Shown: one piece after another, positions 6,430-7,484 of the stretch
How the letters are laid out: every line of letters begins with the position of its first letter
Position numbering within the stretch: position 1 is the first letter of the stretch
NCBI GenBank assembly: GCA_022710025.1
Contig: JAKLHS010000029.1
Coordinates: 1-7,484, forward strand
Direction of reading: 5' to 3'
Source of the DNA: Caldisericota bacterium
Lineage (GTDB): Bacteria; Caldisericota; Caldisericia; Cryosericales; Cryosericaceae
Length of the DNA: 7,484 bases
Program-made: the position numbers and the translations under genes
Notes under the pieces: model-generated
Database searches by the model: none
Told to the model about the DNA's origin: nothing
Seen by the model: only the letters and a program-made list of their open reading frames with translations

Positions 6430-7125
6430 TCAGTCTGCGTGCGAAGCTGCGATGATTTCGGCCTGTTCCTCGCGCGCTCGCTGTTCGGCACTTTGGATGT
6501 AGAAAGATAGTTTGAGAAACTCCTGCGAGAGATCGACCGACAGTACGGGAATCTTCTCTGGCGCCTTGATGCTCTGGGGGGAGAAATTCAGAATGCCCCG
6601 GATGCCGGCTTCCCAGAGCATCCTGGCTATGCCACGGGCACTCGGACCGGGAGTCGTGATGGCACCAATGGCTATTCCCTCGCGCCGCACGATCGTTTTC
6701 AGGTCGCTGAGCGGGTAGACCGGCACGTGCTCGACGCGGGTGCCGACCTTGTCCGGATCCGTATCAAAAGCAGCGACGTACTTGAAACCCCATTTCTGGA
6801 TCGTTCGGCTGGCGAGAAGCGCTGTACCCAGTGATCCGACGCCAACGATGCAGCACGTCCAACGTTCCGCCCCTCGCCCGAAGATAGTCTCGATTTCCGT
6901 CTTCAAACGCTTCGCGTCATACCCGCTGCCCCTCTTGCCAAATCGTCCGAAGGAAGACAGATCTCGTCGCACCTGCTCGCCAGTGACTCCTGTCATATCA
7001 GCCAGCTCCCGCGACGATATCGTCACGGTCCCTTGCTGCTCCAGATATGTCAGGCAGCGAAGATACATGCCCATACGCGCGATCGTTGCCTTGGGAACTC
7101 CGTCAGACTTATATGTTGGTACCAT
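6430..7125 (-). CDS. rex: Redox-sensing transcriptional repressor Rex
   Basis: A 231-residue NADH/NAD+-sensing repressor that leaves its operator when NADH rises, de-repressing fermentation, hydrogenase or respiratory genes. The N-terminal winged helix (about 10-70) contains the recognition region SRELADMTGVTGEQVRRDLSSF-like sequence and GKRGSGYD. The Rossmann domain has the dinucleotide loop GVGSLGTAL (95-103) and the acidic Asp121 in DTDPDKVG. NFSP (180-183) and the C-terminal swapped helix SVDLSQEFLKLSFYIQ (196-211) are typical of Rex dimers. I chose the ATG at 7125: GGAG lies 10 bases upstream and MVPTYKSDGVPKATIARM is the usual N-terminus. An in-frame ATG at 7194 would add 23 residues unlike the family and would overlap the upstream gene. 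It follows the ATP-binding protein gene by 26 bases, so the two are probably cotranscribed. Confidence 0.95.
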   Translation of the reverse strand: MVPTYKSDGVPKATIARMGMYLRCLTYLEQQGTVTISSRELADMTGVTGEQVRRDLSSFGRFGKRGSGYDAKRLKTEIETIFGRGAERWTCCIVGVGSLGTALLASRTIQKWGFKYVAAFDTDPDKVGTRVEHVPVYPLSDLKTIVRREGIAIGAITTPGPSARGIARMLWEAGIRGILNFSPQSIKAPEKIPVLSVDLSQEFLKLSFYIQSAEQRAREEQAEIIAASHAD

Positions 7126-7151
7126 TGTGCACTCTCCACATGAATCCCGCT

Positions 7152-7484
7152 TCACTGACCGGCGCACACGCGCACTGCCTTCTCCTGGTCGCAAAGATAT
7201 TCCAAGAGCAACTTTTGCACTTTCGGATCGGTCAGCTCGTCGATGGAGAAGACCGTCAAAAGGTCTTCTGTGGCGACAGTATATGCAGACTTGTCATACC
7301 TGCGACGGATATCCCAGAATACATGCGGGTCCGACACTACAAGCGTGAAAAGCGTCGATGCGATATCCCCCAGAGGAAGACAATCGATATTGTCGGTATG
7401 AAATATGACCGTTACAGTCGTTCCAACACCGGGCGTGCTTTCCAAGGTGACCCCGCCTCCTGTGAGCTCCGCATTCGCACGCAG
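7152..7484 (-). CDS. GHKL-type ATP-binding protein, C-terminal part (runs off the window)
   Basis: The C-terminal 110 residues of a protein whose start lies beyond position 7484. The first visible residues, LRANAELTGGGVTLESTPGVGTT, are the last ATP-lid/G2-like segment of a histidine-kinase-type ATPase domain. After this the sequence continues TVTVIFHTDNIDCLPLGDIA and ends in a tail of about 80 residues that is not a kinase domain (PLGDIASTLFTLVVSDPHVF onward). This resembles the small stand-alone ATP-binding proteins that I recall from clostridial loci next to [FeFe]-hydrogenase and NuoE/NuoF-like genes. An internal TTG at 7445 is an unlikely start because it lies inside the conserved fold. 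It sits directly upstream of rex in the same direction. Its exact role is unknown. Confidence 0.72.
   Translation of the reverse strand: MRANAELTGGGVTLESTPGVGTTVTVIFHTDNIDCLPLGDIASTLFTLVVSDPHVFWDIRRRYDKSAYTVATEDLLTVFSIDELTDPKVQKLLLEYLCDQEKAVRVCAGQ

Noticed and set aside
7126..7140. TGTG and CACA half-sites just upstream of rex, considered as a Rex autoregulatory operator
   Set aside because: The spacing is 7 bases where Rex sites (TTGTGAA-N4-TTCACAA) need 8, the AA/TT inner bases are missing, and it overlaps the rex ribosome binding site inside an operon.
7152..7445. A complete 97-residue protein starting at a TTG codon at 7445
   Set aside because: The frame is open upstream to the window edge and the preceding residues (TGGG before the start) belong to the same conserved ATPase fold, so the gene is a fragment, not a small complete ORF.

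Overview
The window looks like chromosomal DNA from a moderately GC-rich, probably anaerobic bacterium with a fermentative lifestyle, most plausibly Bacillota (Clostridia-like) or Synergistota. That placement is an inference. It rests on the combination of a Rex redox repressor, a peptidase T, a three-gene molybdenum hydroxylase and strong GGAGG-type ribosome binding sites. No rRNA, tRNA, CRISPR array, transposase or integrase is visible, so this reads as ordinary chromosomal backbone.

Layout. At 28-957 (minus) is a polytopic membrane protein of the ArsP_2 / putative manganese or heavy-metal exporter family. It is divergent from pepT (1233-2477, plus), a complete peptidase T with every expected zinc ligand. 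The 275-base divergent region between them is the most structured non-coding stretch here. It has a perfect 7-1-7 palindrome of Fur/Mur-box type over the exporter's predicted -35, a second 7-1-7 palindrome with the same ATCAT core, a 6-7-6 dyad in the exporter leader, a good pepT promoter, and a possible 14-codon leader ORF whose stop overlaps the pepT start.

pepT ends at a strong intrinsic terminator (2506-2540), which also separates it from the convergent minus-strand operon at 6285-2556. That operon encodes the three subunits of a xanthine dehydrogenase-family enzyme in the order FAD subunit, [2Fe-2S] subunit, molybdopterin subunit, with ATGA overlaps at both junctions and a predicted promoter at 6322-6350. 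Upstream on the same strand is rex (7125-6430), preceded by the 3' end of a gene for a GHKL-type ATP-binding protein (7484-7152) that runs off the window.

How the genes may work together. The ATP-binding protein and Rex probably form a regulatory pair; related ATP-binding proteins are often encoded near [FeFe]-hydrogenase/NuoE-F-type genes, which would lie beyond position 7484. The hydroxylase would oxidise a purine, N-heterocycle or aldehyde, but nothing in the window fixes its substrate. PepT would hydrolyse tripeptides in the cytoplasm. The exporter appears to be under metal-responsive control. I found no clearly new biological system; the best leads are the divergent regulatory region and the incomplete ATPase-rex locus.
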